DNA of 64,000 nt from CAZCVI01 sp964502145 (GTDB taxonomy: Bacteria; Acidobacteriota; Aminicenantia; UBA2199). The position numbers and the translations under genes are program-made. Shown in pieces: positions 35,287 through 44,151 of this stretch. The notes under the pieces were generated by a model. The model searched no databases, was not told the origin of the DNA, and saw only the letters and a list, made by a program, of their open reading frames with translations. The stretch is taken from assembly GCA_964502145.1 (NCBI GenBank), contig CAZCVI010000034.1, positions 1 through 64,000 of the forward strand. Reading direction: 5' to 3'. Each line of letters opens with the position of its first letter. Positions within the stretch are counted from its first letter, which is position 1.

Positions 35287-36213
35287 ACCTATCCCCCCAT
35301 CTCGCAAATTGGCAGCATTCCAATCCCTTAAAAACTGCCGGAATTTTTCCCGTTCTCCCTCATTTTTAAAACGAATATAGTGCAACTTCGGCTTCCGTTC
35401 TTCCAAAATTGGCATTTCTCTCGCCGTATCCGTATACGCCAGTACGAACAGTGGTTTACCATCCCCGCAGGCTTCAGCCGCGTTAGCCAGCGCGTTTATA
35501 TCGTGTCCATTCACACGGCACACCCGTGCGCCAAACGCTTCCAAGCGGCTCTGTAACGGCTCGATGTTCATCACATCCGTCATTTGACCATCACACTGCT
35601 GACCATTCACATCCACATAAACCCCTACATTGGTTATCTTGTGAAATACTAAACTTTGTACCGCTTCCCAGGTTTGACCCGATTGGAATTCCCCGTCTGA
35701 CATCACCACCCACTGCCGACCTGATTCCCCTTGCAAACGTCTGGCCAGAGCAATCCCCGCGACTTGGCTCAATGTTTGCCCCAACGAACCCGATGTAATT
35801 TCATGGCCCGGTGAATGTTCCGCGCCGATCATTTCCACTGTGCTGCCGTCTTGATTGAACATGACCAACCCTTCCGGTGCCATCCGACCCAGTTCCACCA
35901 GTGCCCCATATAACACCATCGCATATTGAACGCAGGACAAATAAAAACGGTCCAAGTGCGGTGCCTTGGGGCCATTATAGCCCACCCCGGTGACGTAATT
36001 ACGGTTACGTGGCCCAGGTACACCCGGAAACGGAGGCGGAATCATCGGGGCTTGACTTGGGCCTAGGTTCATCACCTTGGTATACAATACCGCCAGAATC
36101 TCAGCCGCTGAACACGCTTGGCTCAAATAGCCGCCATTATTATTGATCGTATGTTCCAGCGCACGCCTGCGTATCCCACAGGCCACGCGCCGCGCTTCAT
36201 CTTGCCAATTCAT
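35281..36213 (-). CDS. Transketolase N-terminal subunit
   Basis: First half of the split transketolase (310 residues), binding the diphosphate of thiamine diphosphate through Mg: SDGEFQSGQTWEAVQSL and YVDVNGQQ correspond to the GDG...N motif (Ser replaces the first Gly). GHEITSGSLGQTLSQVAGIA matches the family. The ATG at 36213 is used; the frame extends upstream only to a TTG at 36249. It lies first in the three-gene unit with the C-terminal subunit and the RuBisCO-like protein. The insertion PPPFPGVPGPRNRN is unusual. Confidence 0.88.
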   Translation of the reverse strand: MNWQDEARRVACGIRRRALEHTINNNGGYLSQACSAAEILAVLYTKVMNLGPSQAPMIPPPFPGVPGPRNRNYVTGVGYNGPKAPHLDRFYLSCVQYAMVLYGALVELGRMAPEGLVMFNQDGSTVEMIGAEHSPGHEITSGSLGQTLSQVAGIALARRLQGESGRQWVVMSDGEFQSGQTWEAVQSLVFHKITNVGVYVDVNGQQCDGQMTDVMNIEPLQSRLEAFGARVCRVNGHDINALANAAEACGDGKPLFVLAYTDTAREMPILEERKPKLHYIRFKNEGEREKFRQFLRDWNAANLRDGGIGE

Positions 36214-36249
36214 AATTTTTCTTTTGCCTCCAGCAGCCCCCTCTTTCAA

Positions 36250-36430
36250 AAAATTAAAAAATCGGGGGCCAAAACCTGTCCTATTATTTTACAGTATTTT
36301 TCCTATTTTGCAATGCACCCCACTTTTCATTTTTCTTTTTATTTTTCCCAGAATTCTTCTTTCTCGCCTTTGTACCTGATAAAAAAAAGAAAGAGGGTCG
36401 ATTTAGGCTTGCCTTTTGTATTGAATTGTA
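36250..36430. other. Divergent intergenic region
   Basis: AT-rich gap between the minus-strand transketolase unit and the rplU operon. Apart from pyrimidine tracts I see nothing specific on the left half; the rplU promoter occupies the right end. Confidence 0.5.
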
Positions 36431-36459
36431 TTGACTTCCACAACTATTTATGGTATAAA
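36431..36459 (+). promoter_or_regulatory. Promoter of the rplU operon
   Basis: TTGACT (36431-36436), 17-bp spacer, TATAAA (36454-36459), 29 bp before the rplU ATG. Confidence 0.65.
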
Positions 36460-36487
36460 GTCAGTTATCACAATAAGGAGTAATATC

Positions 36488-36832
36488 ATGTTTGCAATTC
36501 TTGAAACAGGAAGTAAACAGTACAAAGTTGCAGAAGGCGATGTGCTAGAAGTTGAACTGCTGGATAATGAAAAAATTTCAGAAGACAATAAAGTAAGTTT
36601 TGACAGTGTACTGCTGGTACACGATAAAGAGTTATTGATTGGGCAGCCTTTCGTCAAAGAGGCACGGATTCAGGCTTCTGTCTTGACTGAGTTTAAAGCC
36701 CCCAAGATTATCGTGTTTAAAAAGAAATCCAAGAAACAGTACCGACGGACGCGTGGCCATAGACAGAACCTTCACCGCATCCAAATTGACAAAATCGAAT
36801 TGAACATCAACACCAAAGAGGAGAATGCATAA
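36488..36832 (+). CDS. rplU: Ribosomal protein bL21
   Basis: Structural protein of the 50S subunit, 114 residues. MFAILETGSKQYKV at the start and KKKSKKQYRRTRGHRQ near the end are the family signatures. AAGGAG lies 8 bp before the ATG at 36488, ruling out the longer frame. It opens the usual rplU-rpmA-obgE cluster and its stop overlaps the rpmA start (TAATG). Confidence 0.97.
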   Translation: MFAILETGSKQYKVAEGDVLEVELLDNEKISEDNKVSFDSVLLVHDKELLIGQPFVKEARIQASVLTEFKAPKIIVFKKKSKKQYRRTRGHRQNLHRIQIDKIELNINTKEENA

Positions 36833-37083
36833 TGGCACACAAGAAATCCGGTGGCAGTGCGAAAAACGGACGCGATAGCGTTTCAAAACGGCTGGGCATT
36901 AAACGATTCGGTGGCGAACTCATCAATGCGGGTACCATCATTGTCCGACAACGGGGTACGAAATTTAATCCCGGCAGAAATGTGGGTATCGGTAAAGATG
37001 ATACACTATTTGCCCTGGCGACTGGCAAGGTTACTTTCATTACCAAGCACAATAAAAAGTTTGTCGAGGTTGAACCTAATTAA
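36832..37083 (+). CDS. rpmA: Ribosomal protein bL27
   Basis: 50S protein of 83 residues near the peptidyl-transferase centre. The N-terminus MAHKKSGGSAKNGRDS is standard and uncleaved (the Gram-positive-type extension is absent); LGIKRFGGE and PGRNVGIGKDDTLFA follow. Start codon overlaps the rplU stop by one base. Confidence 0.97.
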   Translation: MAHKKSGGSAKNGRDSVSKRLGIKRFGGELINAGTIIVRQRGTKFNPGRNVGIGKDDTLFALATGKVTFITKHNKKFVEVEPN

Positions 37084-37149
37084 CCCTGCGAATAATCCCG
37101 TAAAACAGCCGGCTATAGGTCCGGCTTTAAGGCCCGAAGTCCTTGTAAT

Positions 37150-38181
37150 ATGTTTTTAGATAGCGCTGTAGTGACATTTGAGGCTGGAAATGGGGGAGAC
37201 GGCTGCATCAGTTTTCGAAGAGAAAAATACATCCCCAAAGGGGGCCCCAATGGCGGCACCGGCGGAGATGGCGGCAGTATTACCCTGATCAGCAAATCAA
37301 CACAAAATTCCCTCATTGATTTTAAAAACCGTCTGGTGATACGTGCTGAACGTGGCACCAACGGCATGGGTTCCAATAAGACCGGGCGTAACGGTAAGGA
37401 TCTGCTTATCGAAGTTCCCGCTGGCACCATTGTCAAAACCTACCCTGAAGAAGAGGTGATGTTTGACTTTTATAAGGAAGATATCTCCTTTGTTATTGTC
37501 AAGGGCGGGAAAGGCGGTCTGGGAAACTCCCATTTCAAGACCTCCATCAATCGTGCCCCGCGGTTTGCCCAAAAAGGAAAACAGGGCGAATCGTTTAAAG
37601 TCGTTCTGGAATTAAAATTGATCGCCTTTGCCGGACTGGTGGGGTTCCCCAATGCCGGGAAATCCACGCTCATCTCCAAGATCAGTAGCGCCAAACCCAA
37701 GATTGCCGACTATCCTTTTACCACCTTAACTCCCCATCTCGGTGTCGTGTACCAGGACTACGAGAGCCTCGTGGTGGCGGATATTCCCGGTATCATCGAG
37801 GGCGCCCACATGGGCGAGGGCATGGGTCTGGATTTTCTCAAACATATCGAACGAAACAGGGTTCTGGTCTTTTTATTGGACACCTCCGGGTATGCTGAAA
37901 TCGCCCCGCTGGAAGCGTTGCATATTCTACGCGAAGAACTGAAATCGTACAAAGCGGGCATGTTACGGAAAAAAAGCCTGATAGTAGCCAATAAAATAGA
38001 TACCTTGATTGAATCCCCTGACTATCCCAACGCGAAAATGAATCGCGCCCACCTGGATGAATTAAAAGAGTATTGTACCCAGGAAAAACTCCCTTATATT
38101 GAAATCTCCGCGCTTAAGGATATAAACCTCAACCATTTCAAAGCCAAATTATTTGAGATCTATCATGGTCGACAAGATTAG
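37150..38181 (+). CDS. obgE: GTPase Obg
   Basis: Essential ribosome-associated GTPase, 343 residues. The glycine-rich Obg fold (about 1-158; EAGNGGDGCISFRREKY) precedes the G domain with G1 GFPNAGKST, G2 YPFTTLTP, G3 DIPG, G4 NKID and G5 SAL. No long C-terminal extension. It overlaps nadD by 17 bp. Confidence 0.97.
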   Translation: MFLDSAVVTFEAGNGGDGCISFRREKYIPKGGPNGGTGGDGGSITLISKSTQNSLIDFKNRLVIRAERGTNGMGSNKTGRNGKDLLIEVPAGTIVKTYPEEEVMFDFYKEDISFVIVKGGKGGLGNSHFKTSINRAPRFAQKGKQGESFKVVLELKLIAFAGLVGFPNAGKSTLISKISSAKPKIADYPFTTLTPHLGVVYQDYESLVVADIPGIIEGAHMGEGMGLDFLKHIERNRVLVFLLDTSGYAEIAPLEALHILREELKSYKAGMLRKKSLIVANKIDTLIESPDYPNAKMNRAHLDELKEYCTQEKLPYIEISALKDINLNHFKAKLFEIYHGRQD

Positions 38182-38833
38182 AGTCGGGTTATTGGGCGGC
38201 ACTTTTAATCCCATTCACAAGGGGCATATCCAATTGGGATTGCAGATTTACGAGGCATTTAAACTGGATCAGGTTCTATACATCTTGTCTGCCAATCCCC
38301 CTCATAAGAAAAACACCGAGATTGCACCCGCCCTGGTGCGCTGGGAAATGTTAAATAAAGCGCTGGCCCCCTATCCCCATCTGCTCCCCTGCGATATCGA
38401 AATGAAACGCCCCCTTGATTCCTGGACTATTGATACAGTCGAGGAATTATCCGCTATTTACCCCGCTTATTCGTTTTACTTTATTTCCGGTAGCGAGGGT
38501 TTTTTGAAAATTCGCACCTGGAAAAATTATAAACAATTGTTCCACATGCTCTCTTTTATCGTGCTGATGCGTGACCCCGCCCATCAACCCGAGTTGGAAG
38601 GGCTATTACACGGGGAGGGGATCACCCCTTGCTATTTTAATGGTCTTGTCTCAATGGAACCGGAAGAGTTACCCAAGGTTTACGTCTTCTCTTACCGGTC
38701 AGATACACTTCAAATCTCTTCTACATTGATCCGCCAAAAACGAAAAAGCGCGGAACAAGTGGATCAGTTTGTTCACAAGGAAGTGAAACATATTATGGAG
38801 GAAAATAAATTATATGAAAATAGAGGATTATGA
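38165..38833 (+). CDS. nadD: Nicotinate-nucleotide adenylyltransferase
   Basis: Makes deamido-NAD from nicotinate mononucleotide and ATP. The 222-residue protein has GGTFNPIHKGH at the N-terminus and ISSTLIRQ near the C-terminus, both nucleotidyltransferase signatures. The ATG at 38165 lies inside the end of obgE. The 3' end overlaps rsfS by 20 bp. Confidence 0.95.
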   Translation: MVDKIRVGLLGGTFNPIHKGHIQLGLQIYEAFKLDQVLYILSANPPHKKNTEIAPALVRWEMLNKALAPYPHLLPCDIEMKRPLDSWTIDTVEELSAIYPAYSFYFISGSEGFLKIRTWKNYKQLFHMLSFIVLMRDPAHQPELEGLLHGEGITPCYFNGLVSMEPEELPKVYVFSYRSDTLQISSTLIRQKRKSAEQVDQFVHKEVKHIMEENKLYENRGL

Positions 38834-39224
38834 AAGCGTGATCGCCGATTTAAAACGGCGCAAAATCCCGGCGGAAATCAAAATGACGGTTTCTCTCATG
38901 TTGGATAAAAAAGCCGAGAATGTGGTTGTTTTAAAATTAAAAAATGTCAGCGATATTACCGATTACATGGTGATTTGTACTGGGCGGTCAGACCGTCAAA
39001 ACAGTGCTATCGCCCATGAAATCCAGAAAAAAATCAGCAAGGAATTCAAAATGAAACCCTTCGGGGTAGAAGGCGTGCGCGAAGGCGAGTGGATACTGGT
39101 GGATTATGTTGACTTTGTAGTCCATATCTTTTCAGTAGAAAGCCGCAAGAAATATGCCTTAGAAAAATTATGGATGGATGCCAAACGATACGATTTTTTC
39201 CTTGAGCAAGAACCTGAAGGATAA
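38814..39224 (+). CDS. rsfS: Ribosomal silencing factor RsfS
   Basis: A 136-residue factor that binds uL14 and keeps ribosomal subunits apart under starvation. VLKLKNVSDITDYMVICTGRSDRQ and EGEWILVDYVDFVVHIFS are the family core. The nadD-rsfS order is conserved in many bacteria. Overlaps both neighbours. Confidence 0.95.
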   Translation: MKIEDYESVIADLKRRKIPAEIKMTVSLMLDKKAENVVVLKLKNVSDITDYMVICTGRSDRQNSAIAHEIQKKISKEFKMKPFGVEGVREGEWILVDYVDFVVHIFSVESRKKYALEKLWMDAKRYDFFLEQEPEG

Positions 39225-40098
39225 AAAATCTCTGGCCATTCAAGAGAACCTGCAGCAGATTGCACATTTAAACAACAGCCTGTTGATCTACGGAGAAACG
39301 GGGGTGGGAAAAGATTTCTGGGTTAATTATTTATTCGCGGTCAGTCCCTTTAAAACCATATTAAACCTACACTGCGGCGATGTGCCGGAAAATCTTCTGG
39401 AAAGTGAATGGTTTGGCTACAAAAGGGGCGCATTCACGGGCGCGGACCACGATTACGAGGGGAAATGGAAAAAAGCCGAGGGTGGTATTCTATTTCTCAA
39501 TCAGATTGACCTGCTCAGTCTGAATATACAGTCCAAGCTGTTACGTATTATCGAACGGAAAAAATACTATCCCCTCGGTTCCAATGAGGAAAAAGATATC
39601 AACGCGCGCTTTGTGTTTTCTTGTGCAGAGGATATCGAACAAAAAGTCCGTGCGGGTCAGTTCCGTAAAGACCTTTTTTACCGTATTGCCTCGTATCGTA
39701 TCCTGGTTCCCCCGTTGCGGGAAAGAAACGACGATATCTTGCCGCTCATTCACTATTTTGCCGCTCAGAAACAGTTACCTATCGCACTTGATAAAAAAGC
39801 CACGGCCACCCTGACCGATTATCCCTGGCCCGGTAATATCCGTGAGATCGAGAATTTTATCACCACTGCCTCGGTCAATAAAACAGAACTGACCGAGAAT
39901 GATGTGTATGGATTATTAAAAACGTCCCAGGACTTTTTCGACACCGTCAAAACCGCTGAAATGCCCATGGAACAATTGGAAATGGTATACATCGACTATC
40001 TGCTACGGAAATACAAAAATAAAGTAACCGTGGCCAAAATTCTAAAAATCTCCAGGAAATCCCTATACAACAAATTAAACAAAAAGACGATTAGCTAA
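39178..40098 (+). CDS. Sigma-54-activator-like AAA protein with degenerate Walker B
   Basis: A 306-residue protein with the NtrC-type AAA domain (about 20-230) and a C-terminal Fis-type helix-turn-helix (about 275-300; VTVAKILKISRKSLYNKL). Walker A is GETGVGKD, the sigma-54 contact loop GAFTGA is intact (84-89) and the FRKDLFYRI arginine region is present, but Walker B reads LFLNQID where LFLDEI is expected, so both catalytic acids are amides. No receiver or PAS domain precedes it. It overlaps rsfS by 47 bp. It may bind DNA and sigma-54 without normal ATP hydrolysis, or hydrolyse with other residues. Confidence 0.88.
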   Translation: MPNDTIFSLSKNLKDKKSLAIQENLQQIAHLNNSLLIYGETGVGKDFWVNYLFAVSPFKTILNLHCGDVPENLLESEWFGYKRGAFTGADHDYEGKWKKAEGGILFLNQIDLLSLNIQSKLLRIIERKKYYPLGSNEEKDINARFVFSCAEDIEQKVRAGQFRKDLFYRIASYRILVPPLRERNDDILPLIHYFAAQKQLPIALDKKATATLTDYPWPGNIREIENFITTASVNKTELTENDVYGLLKTSQDFFDTVKTAEMPMEQLEMVYIDYLLRKYKNKVTVAKILKISRKSLYNKLNKKTIS

Positions 40099-40214
40099 AA
40101 TGATGCATTTAGTTAGGGAACTGTATAAAAATAAGAGTCCCTTCTATTGCATTAGAGACCGTTTTGGAATACAATGTAAATGTAATATATATACTGATCA
40201 GGAAGGAATAATCG

Positions 40215-41354
40215 ATGCTTTATCTTGACTATGCAGCTTCAGCACCCATTCGTAGCGGTGCTTTAAAAATATTGGAATCGTCTATGAGGGAAAGTTTTGC
40301 CAATCCTTCTTCCGCCCATAAACTCGGAAAAGATATCCAACGGCAAGTGGAAGCCTGCCGACAACAAATGTTATCCTCGTTAGACGCCCCTGCCGGAGGC
40401 CGGTTGATTTTTACTTCTTCCGCTACCGAATCCAATAATACCGCTATCGCTGGCCTGGGTTTGAGCGAGGGCGATACCATCACCCTCAGCTTCGCCGACC
40501 ACCCCAGCGTGACCGAACCAGTCAAACATTTGTGGAAAAAAGGCATCAATGTCCAAGAACTGCCACTCCTTAAAAACGGCATACCCGATCAAGCCGCACT
40601 CCTTAAAGGACTGAATAATGAAATTAAACTGGTAATTTTAACGCAGGTGAATAACCAGAGCGGTGCCATTACCGACATCGCCAGCTTAAGCCGGGAAATC
40701 AAAAAGATAAACCCGGCTATTCACATCCATGTCGATGCGGCCCAGGGGTTTGGAAAGATTCCGCTTTCTTTAAAAGAAACAGACATCGACACCCTCGCTA
40801 TTTCCTCCCATAAAATTGGTGGACCCAAGGGTATTGCCGCCCTGTACTTGCGCCCCGAGGTGAACATTTCACCCTTATTGTTTGGTGGCGGTCAAGAAGA
40901 CGGCTTGCGTTCTTCCACGTTGGCCGCGCCCCTGGTTTTCTCTTTTTGCCAAGCGGCCAAGGAAGCCATGGAACACATTCAGCCCGCTTTGGCACGCATG
41001 TCTGAACTCAACCATTCCCTGCAAGCAAACCTGAAAAAAGAGCTTAAGAAAATCACGCTTCCGTTTGCAGAGCACAGTAGCCCTTATATTTTAACTTTCT
41101 TATTGCCCGGTATATCCAGTGATATCATCTTGCGTCACCTGGAACAAAAAGACATCATCATCTCCAGTACTGCCGCTTGTTCCTCTAAAATCAAGGGTAC
41201 GCAACCCGTCTTTACCGCGTTGCATCTGCCACCCGACGTTCATAAATTCGTGCTCCGCGCCTCTTTCTCCGACGAAACCACCGTCGCCGACATAGACCTC
41301 TTTTGCCGAACTTTGGCTGAAATCTACCACGAGTTGGAACGGTTCATGAGGTGA
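40215..41354 (+). CDS. Cysteine desulfurase (NifS/IscS family)
   Basis: PLP enzyme of 379 residues giving sulfur from cysteine as persulfide. PLP-lysine in SSHKIGGPKG, HVDAAQGFGK before it, and the catalytic cysteine in STAACSSK. Because thiI follows 76 bp downstream and no iscU is nearby, it probably serves tRNA 4-thiouridine synthesis (as the NifZ-ThiI pair of Bacillus does), not general Fe-S assembly; that is inference from the arrangement. Confidence 0.92.
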   Translation: MLYLDYAASAPIRSGALKILESSMRESFANPSSAHKLGKDIQRQVEACRQQMLSSLDAPAGGRLIFTSSATESNNTAIAGLGLSEGDTITLSFADHPSVTEPVKHLWKKGINVQELPLLKNGIPDQAALLKGLNNEIKLVILTQVNNQSGAITDIASLSREIKKINPAIHIHVDAAQGFGKIPLSLKETDIDTLAISSHKIGGPKGIAALYLRPEVNISPLLFGGGQEDGLRSSTLAAPLVFSFCQAAKEAMEHIQPALARMSELNHSLQANLKKELKKITLPFAEHSSPYILTFLLPGISSDIILRHLEQKDIIISSTAACSSKIKGTQPVFTALHLPPDVHKFVLRASFSDETTVADIDLFCRTLAEIYHELERFMR

Positions 41355-41430
41355 TTTTAATTTATCTTTTAATCCTGTTGGCTGCCGGAGGCAATTTAAA
41401 AAACCGAAAAGGAAATAATGGAGACATACC

Positions 41431-42639
41431 ATGTATAATATAATAGTCATGAATGTGGATGAGCTATGGTTAAAAGGAAAGAACCGACCGGTTTATTTTA
41501 AAGCCATCCGCCGTCATATCCGTGAACTTTTGAGAGCTTACCATCCAGAAAATTTCACTTGTTCTTCCGAGGAGCAGCGTATTGTGGCCCGGTCTGAAAG
41601 CCCTTTTTCTGAAGCGTGTATTGGCGCATTGTTAAATGTACCCGGTATCCACTCCGTGGCCCCGGCCCGCCGGATTCCCGTTGCATATGACGCCATTATG
41701 CCCGCCGTGACCGCAGAATTAAACGCTCTGGGGACGCTACCCGCTACATTTAAAGTTCATACCAAACGAAGTTTCAAGGGATTTCCCATGAATAGCATGG
41801 CCGTATCCGCCCAACTCGGTGGCCTCGTGTTGGCCGAGTTTCCCCAGCTCAAGGTCGATGTCAATTTCCCCCAGATGGTCATTGAAGTTCGTATCATGGA
41901 ACATAATATCTATATATCCAGCCGTAAAATGAAAGCTATTGGTGGATTACCCGCTGGCACCAGCGGGCATGTGTTGTCGTTGCTTTCCGGTGGGTTTGAC
42001 TCCCCGGTTGCCAGTTATTTGCTGGCCAAACGCGGCTGTCGTCTCTCCTTTGCTTTTTTTTATGCCTATCCCTTTGTAGGGGATGAAGTCAAGGATAAAA
42101 TCATGAAATTAGTCTCCGTATTGGGGCAGTTTCAGCGGCACTGCAAGCTTTATATTATTCCTTTTGGCGAGATTCAAAACCTTATTTCCAAACAATGCAA
42201 GTTGGAGTACCGGACCGTTTTGTTTCGCAAGGCCATGTTGGAGTGTGCTAATTTATTGGCCCAAAAGATACGCGCCGAAGCCCTGGTGACCGGTGATTCC
42301 CTCGGGCAGGTTTCCAGTCAGACCATCGGGAATATCGCCGCCTTGGATTCTTTTTCCGCAAAACCCATATTCAGGCCCTTATTGGGGTTTAATAAAATCG
42401 AAATCATTGATCTTGCCAAAAAGATCGGCACCCATGATATTTCCGTGATTCCCCATGATGATGCGTGCAGTCTTTTTGCCCCCAAACACCCCATCATCAG
42501 GCCGGATACCCGCTACCTGGAAGAATTTGACCGGGAATTGCCATTGGCACCGCACCTGGATAAATGTATCACCGATGCTGAAGTGTATAATGTCTCTCTG
42601 ACCGGACAATTAACCCCCGTGGAAACGGATAAAAAGTAA
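41431..42639 (+). CDS. thiI: tRNA 4-thiouridine synthase ThiI
   Basis: Adenylates and thiolates uridine 8 of tRNA. The 402-residue protein has the N-terminal ferredoxin-like and THUMP domains (about 1-165) and the PP-loop ATPase with LLSGGFDSPVASYL (about 180) followed by TGDSLGQVSSQT. It lacks the C-terminal rhodanese domain, so a separate sulfur donor, most likely the desulfurase upstream, is needed. A GGAGA ribosome site precedes the ATG. Confidence 0.95.
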   Translation: MYNIIVMNVDELWLKGKNRPVYFKAIRRHIRELLRAYHPENFTCSSEEQRIVARSESPFSEACIGALLNVPGIHSVAPARRIPVAYDAIMPAVTAELNALGTLPATFKVHTKRSFKGFPMNSMAVSAQLGGLVLAEFPQLKVDVNFPQMVIEVRIMEHNIYISSRKMKAIGGLPAGTSGHVLSLLSGGFDSPVASYLLAKRGCRLSFAFFYAYPFVGDEVKDKIMKLVSVLGQFQRHCKLYIIPFGEIQNLISKQCKLEYRTVLFRKAMLECANLLAQKIRAEALVTGDSLGQVSSQTIGNIAALDSFSAKPIFRPLLGFNKIEIIDLAKKIGTHDISVIPHDDACSLFAPKHPIIRPDTRYLEEFDRELPLAPHLDKCITDAEVYNVSLTGQLTPVETDKK

Positions 42640-42654
42640 TTGCACAAAAAAAAA

Positions 42655-42686
42655 GCCCGTCAGGTCTCACCCCTGACGGGCCTTTT
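42655..42686. terminator. Bidirectional terminator between thiI and cysE
   Basis: GCCCGTCAGG (42655-42664) pairs with CCTGACGGGC (42672-42681), a perfect 10-bp stem with a 7-nt loop, preceded by A9 and followed by CTTTT, so it can stop transcription from thiI (plus) and from cysE (minus). Confidence 0.9.
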
Positions 42687-42854
42687 AATATTCTTAGTGG
42701 GCTGCAAGTATGATTGTCCTGTTATGAACACCTTCATTATTGAATAATCTGGAGAGGATTGCAATACATCTGTGGTTGTGTTCTGGTACTAATAATAAAA
42801 ATAAATATTACAACCAAAGGTGTACTTCTTTCCGCTCTGGTTGTATTGTGTGTT

Positions 42855-43862
42855 TTAAGATGGGGAGATAAATATTTTTTTGGCTTGCCGTTGCGTGACC
42901 TGGTTGCCTGCCGGCACATCCTCCGTGATCCAGACATTACCGCCAATCACCGAGCCTTTACCAATGGTCACCCGTCCCAGGATAGTAGCCCCCGAATAAA
43001 TAATCACATCATCTTCGATGATCGGGTGTCTCGGTATCCCTTTGATCAGGTTCCCCACCTCATCCAGCGGGAAACTTTTCGCACCCAAGGTTACACCCTG
43101 GTAGATGCGAACATGGCTGCCAATCACCGAGGTCGCGCCAATCACCGTGCCTGTGCCGTGATCAATGAAGAAGTGATCTTTGATTTCCGCGCCTGGGTGA
43201 ATATCGATGCCTGTTTCCGAGTGGGCCAGTTCCGTGATCATGCGCGGCAGTAGCGGTACGCCCAGGCAGTGTAATTCATGGGCAATGCGATAACTCGTCA
43301 ATGCTTTGATACTGGGATAGCAGAATATCACCTCGTTCAAACTATTGGCTGCCGGATCACCCAGAAAAGCCGCTTGTACATCCGTGGCCAATAATTCGCG
43401 GATGCGAGGAATAACCCCCAGAAAACGGCTGACGCTCTCTTTAGCCAGTAGATTGCAATCATGGCAATACGTGCCCGAAGCTTTAAAGCAGGTCACACAA
43501 TACCCTCTTAAGAATTGATCCGTTAATAACCGGGCGATTTGATCCAATGCCGCACCCACATAAAAGGGCATGGTCTCCGGCGTGAGATCCGAATCCCCAA
43601 AATACCCCGGAAACAATACTGTCCGCAAGCGTTCGACTACCTCTTTTAAAGCAGTGAGTGAGGGCATGGATACCGCGTGGGTATCGTGGAAATAGAGTTT
43701 ATCATAGGATTTCGGGTCGCATAATTCGTTCACCACGTTATTTAATGTTAATGTCGGATCAGGGATGAGGTCTGCGGTTATTCTATTGTTTTGCTGGCCC
43801 GTGCAGCCCGGTTTATCTTGACTATTTTCAATTTCTTGGTGTTCATGGTTGTCTGACATCAT
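42855..43862 (-). CDS. cysE: Serine O-acetyltransferase (EpsC type)
   Basis: Makes O-acetylserine for cysteine synthesis. The 335-residue protein has an N-terminal helical part (about 30-190) and a left-handed beta-helix of hexapeptide repeats (about 215-315) with the catalytic DIHPGAEIKDHFFIDHGTG and VIGATSVIGSHVRIYQGVTLG. A cysteine cluster CVTCFKASGTYCHDC (about 120-135) could bind zinc and is an unusual feature. AGGAGG precedes the ATG. The supply of cysteine fits the desulfurase-thiI genes convergent to it. Confidence 0.92.
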   Translation of the reverse strand: MMSDNHEHQEIENSQDKPGCTGQQNNRITADLIPDPTLTLNNVVNELCDPKSYDKLYFHDTHAVSMPSLTALKEVVERLRTVLFPGYFGDSDLTPETMPFYVGAALDQIARLLTDQFLRGYCVTCFKASGTYCHDCNLLAKESVSRFLGVIPRIRELLATDVQAAFLGDPAANSLNEVIFCYPSIKALTSYRIAHELHCLGVPLLPRMITELAHSETGIDIHPGAEIKDHFFIDHGTGTVIGATSVIGSHVRIYQGVTLGAKSFPLDEVGNLIKGIPRHPIIEDDVIIYSGATILGRVTIGKGSVIGGNVWITEDVPAGNQVTQRQAKKIFISPS

Positions 43863-43927
43863 TGTTACCTCCTATAGGGTATTAATATCCTACAAATCCC
43901 ATTAAATGTCAACCAGCTAAAGCCCCC

Positions 43928-44064
43928 TAAATCCACCGCCAAGATTCAGGAAAGGCTGGACTATCTCGACATACTGGACATTCTGGACCAACTGGACTTC
44001 CAAAAACCTTTGAATTTTGTCCAGCTTGTCCAGTAAGTCCAGAGCGTCCAGATAGTCCAGGAAC
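43928..44064. repeat. Period-9 hairpin element, CTGGACNNN family
   Basis: Units of CTGGACNNN (five or six) lead to a centre with CAAAAACCTTTGAATTTTG, then complementary GTCCAGNNN units. The left end AAATCCACCGCCAAG is shared with the element at 11411, although the repeat core is of a different family. The right end stops about 20 bp before the conserved TIR-gene upstream box. Confidence 0.85.
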
Positions 44065-44085
44065 CATATTCCATGATTAAAAAGG

Positions 44086-44118
44086 GATGCTTTTTTTCCC
44101 ATGATCGTGTATACTATA
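44086..44118 (+). promoter_or_regulatory. Upstream box shared by the two TIR genes
   Basis: GATGCTTTTTTT, then about 11 bp, then GTGTATACTAT, ending with a TATACT -10 candidate at 44110-44115. Nearly the same box lies upstream of the TIR-ROC gene on the minus strand at 62706-62675. The -35 region is poor. Confidence 0.5.
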
Positions 44119-44151
44119 GCTTAACGAAATAATACATGCATGAGGCTTGGA

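Noticed and set aside
43917..44102. Minus-strand frame LDALDLLDKLDK
   Set aside because: Translation of the CTGGACNNN repeat, not a gene.
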